This document shows positions 63,207 through 64,000 of a DNA stretch of 64,000 bases, piece by piece; positions within the stretch are counted from its first letter, which is position 1; every line of letters starts with the position of its first letter. The DNA is from Dehalococcoidia bacterium (GTDB taxonomy: Bacteria; Chloroflexota; Dehalococcoidia; Bin125). The notes under the pieces are model-generated. The model made no database searches, was not told where the DNA came from, and saw nothing but the letters and a program-made list of their open reading frames with translations. The position numbers and the translations under genes were made by a program. The stretch spans positions 45,020 to 109,019 of the forward strand of contig JAJDYG010000012.1 of assembly GCA_022822855.1 (NCBI GenBank), in the 5' to 3' direction.

Positions 63207-63925
63207 CCAGACTGAGAGCAGCCCCACCGATCCCAGTCCCCGACTTGTTCGGGGACCCGATCCCTTTCCCCACGTCGCAGGCCCGCCCTACCCCGGCCAT
63301 CGCGCGCCACACCCCCTTCCCCGTTCCGATGCCCCGTGCTTGCCTGCCCCCGGCCTGACCGGGGGACAAGGGGCCCAGAGCACCCAACCCCGCTAGGGCA
63401 ACACCCTCCGCCTCACCTCAGACGACGCGACCCACCGAGCCCAGTCCCCGACTTGTTCGGGGACCCGCTCCCTTTCCCCACGTCGCAGGCCCGCCCTACC
63501 CCGGCCATCCCTTACCCCCATTCCGATGCCCCGCGCTCCGACGCGGGGCCCAGAGCAACCAACCCCGCCAGGGCAACACCGCCCGCCTCACCGCAGACGA
63601 CGCGCCCCACCGATCCCAGTCCCCGCTTCGTTCGGGGACCCGCTCCTTCCCCTCCATGTCCTGGGCCGCGCCCCGCCGCAGCCGTCCCGCCACACCCCTC
63701 CCCCATCCGATGCCCCGCGCTCCGACGCGGGGCCCAGAGCACCCAACCCCGCCAGGGCAACACCGCCCGCCTCACCGCAGACGACGCGCCCCACCGATCC
63801 CAGTCCCCGCTTCATGCGGGGACCCGCTCCTTCCCCCTTCCGCCAACCACGACACACCCCATCAGAACACCCTTTCGCTACAGTGACCAGAACGTCCGTC
63901 CCAACACCCGAGAGGCCCCACCCCA
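63207..63925 (+). other. 719-bp intergenic region filled by a palindromic repeat array
   Basis: Almost the entire gap is made of the repeat array described at 63223-63850. The last 75 bp (63851-63925) hold a possible promoter for the next gene (TACAGT near 63887). Open frames on the minus strand translate the repeats and are not genes. Confidence 0.75.
63223..63850 (+). repeat. Tandem array of 175-208-bp Family A units (about 3.5 copies)
   Basis: Units begin with CCCACCGA at 63223, 63431, 63606 and 63790. Each has a first stem (GTCCCCGA/TCGGGGAC or a variant) and a second stem (GCCCCGCG/CGCGGGGC), then CCAGAGCAMCCAACCCCGC and CCTCACC. In unit one the second stem carries a nested third stem (63347-63365). 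Unit four is cut after the first stem. Stem arms vary between units but stay complementary. Confidence 0.88.
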
Positions 63926-64000
63926 ATGCACATCACACCCAGACAACGCCGACGCAGCGTCCGGGCCCACTACCTCCGACAGCGAGGACAGTCGCTCAAG
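63926..64000 (+). CDS. N-terminus of a basic protein, partial
   Basis: An ATG at 63926 opens 25 codons to the window end: MHITPRQRRRSVRAHYLRQR and so on. The segment is strongly basic and helical and could begin a helix-turn-helix protein, but it is too short to assign. A TACAGT box about 40 bp upstream supports a start here. The array of extragenic palindromes separates it from the P450. Confidence 0.4.
   Translation, partial: MHITPRQRRRSVRAHYLRQRGQSLK

Noticed and set aside
63496..63926. Minus-strand open frames in the repeat array
   Set aside because: Their translations are repeats of the same segment and follow the palindromic units.

Overview
The window is a GC-rich bacterial chromosome segment with dense, mostly housekeeping content. 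There is no prophage, insertion sequence, CRISPR array or rRNA. Gene style suggests a Chloroflexota-like lineage (Dehalococcoidia/SAR202 or a relative): an rnc-smc-ftsY block, an FmdB zinc ribbon, a membrane-anchored putative glycoside hydrolase, a short 4.5S-type SRP RNA with a GAGA tetraloop, and many small zinc-ribbon proteins. This placement is an inference from gene style and was not tested phylogenetically.

Layout. 1-7.6 kb (minus): a tight operon, aceE > pdhC (E2) > lpdA > folP > fmdB-like > thioredoxin/TPR protein. Divergently, lipB-lipA (7.6-9.3 kb, plus) make the lipoate that E2 needs. 10.3-13.5 kb (plus): a four-gene operon with a serine-palmitoyltransferase-like enzyme, an extended SDR resembling ceramide-pathway reductases, a HAD protein and a START-like protein. 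13.6-21.8 kb: a glycoside-hydrolase-like protein, an alpha/beta hydrolase, a degenerate SDR, malic enzyme, small zinc proteins, a diiron protein and a Nudix hydrolase. 22.6-25.3 kb (minus): twin cupins, a HAD enzyme and dinB. 26.4-33.2 kb (minus): YceI, ftsY, esterase, smc, rnc. 33.3-35.3 kb (plus): CCA-adding enzyme and two small proteins. 35.3-39.0 kb (minus): PPOX, GNAT, DnaQ-DinG. 39.5-42.7 kb (minus): PHP, membrane protein, ispE, rsmA, ffs RNA. 43.7 kb: an unusual two-domain protein. 45-49.3 kb: lepA and two oligopeptide ABC ATPases without permeases, downstream of tRNA-Lys and tRNA-Leu. 50.3-56 kb (plus): tRNA-Val, thrS, split biotin carboxylase/BCCP, infC-rpmI-rplT. 56-60 kb (minus): an orphan gene behind a CIRCE-like operator, and pheST. 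60-63.2 kb (plus): a stand-alone Lrp-type RAM domain, moeA and a cytochrome P450. The window ends in a palindromic repeat array and the first 25 codons of another gene.

How the genes work together. PDH E1/E2/E3 with LipB/LipA form a complete pyruvate-to-acetyl-CoA module. FtsY and the SRP RNA serve membrane targeting. ThrRS, PheRS, IF3, L35, L20, EF4, RsmA and the CCA enzyme form a translation set.

Most notable unexplained signals. (1) A dispersed intergenic element made of helically phased GAAC/CCTGAA decamers next to a hairpin with a conserved GTAAAACAC loop. (2) A second family of extragenic palindromes in which one hairpin is nested in another. (3) The candidate sphingolipid operon. (4) infC apparently starting at CTG. 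(5) A CIRCE operator in front of a protein that is not a known chaperone. (6) A two-domain protein with a nuclease-like fold that seems to have lost its catalytic lysine.
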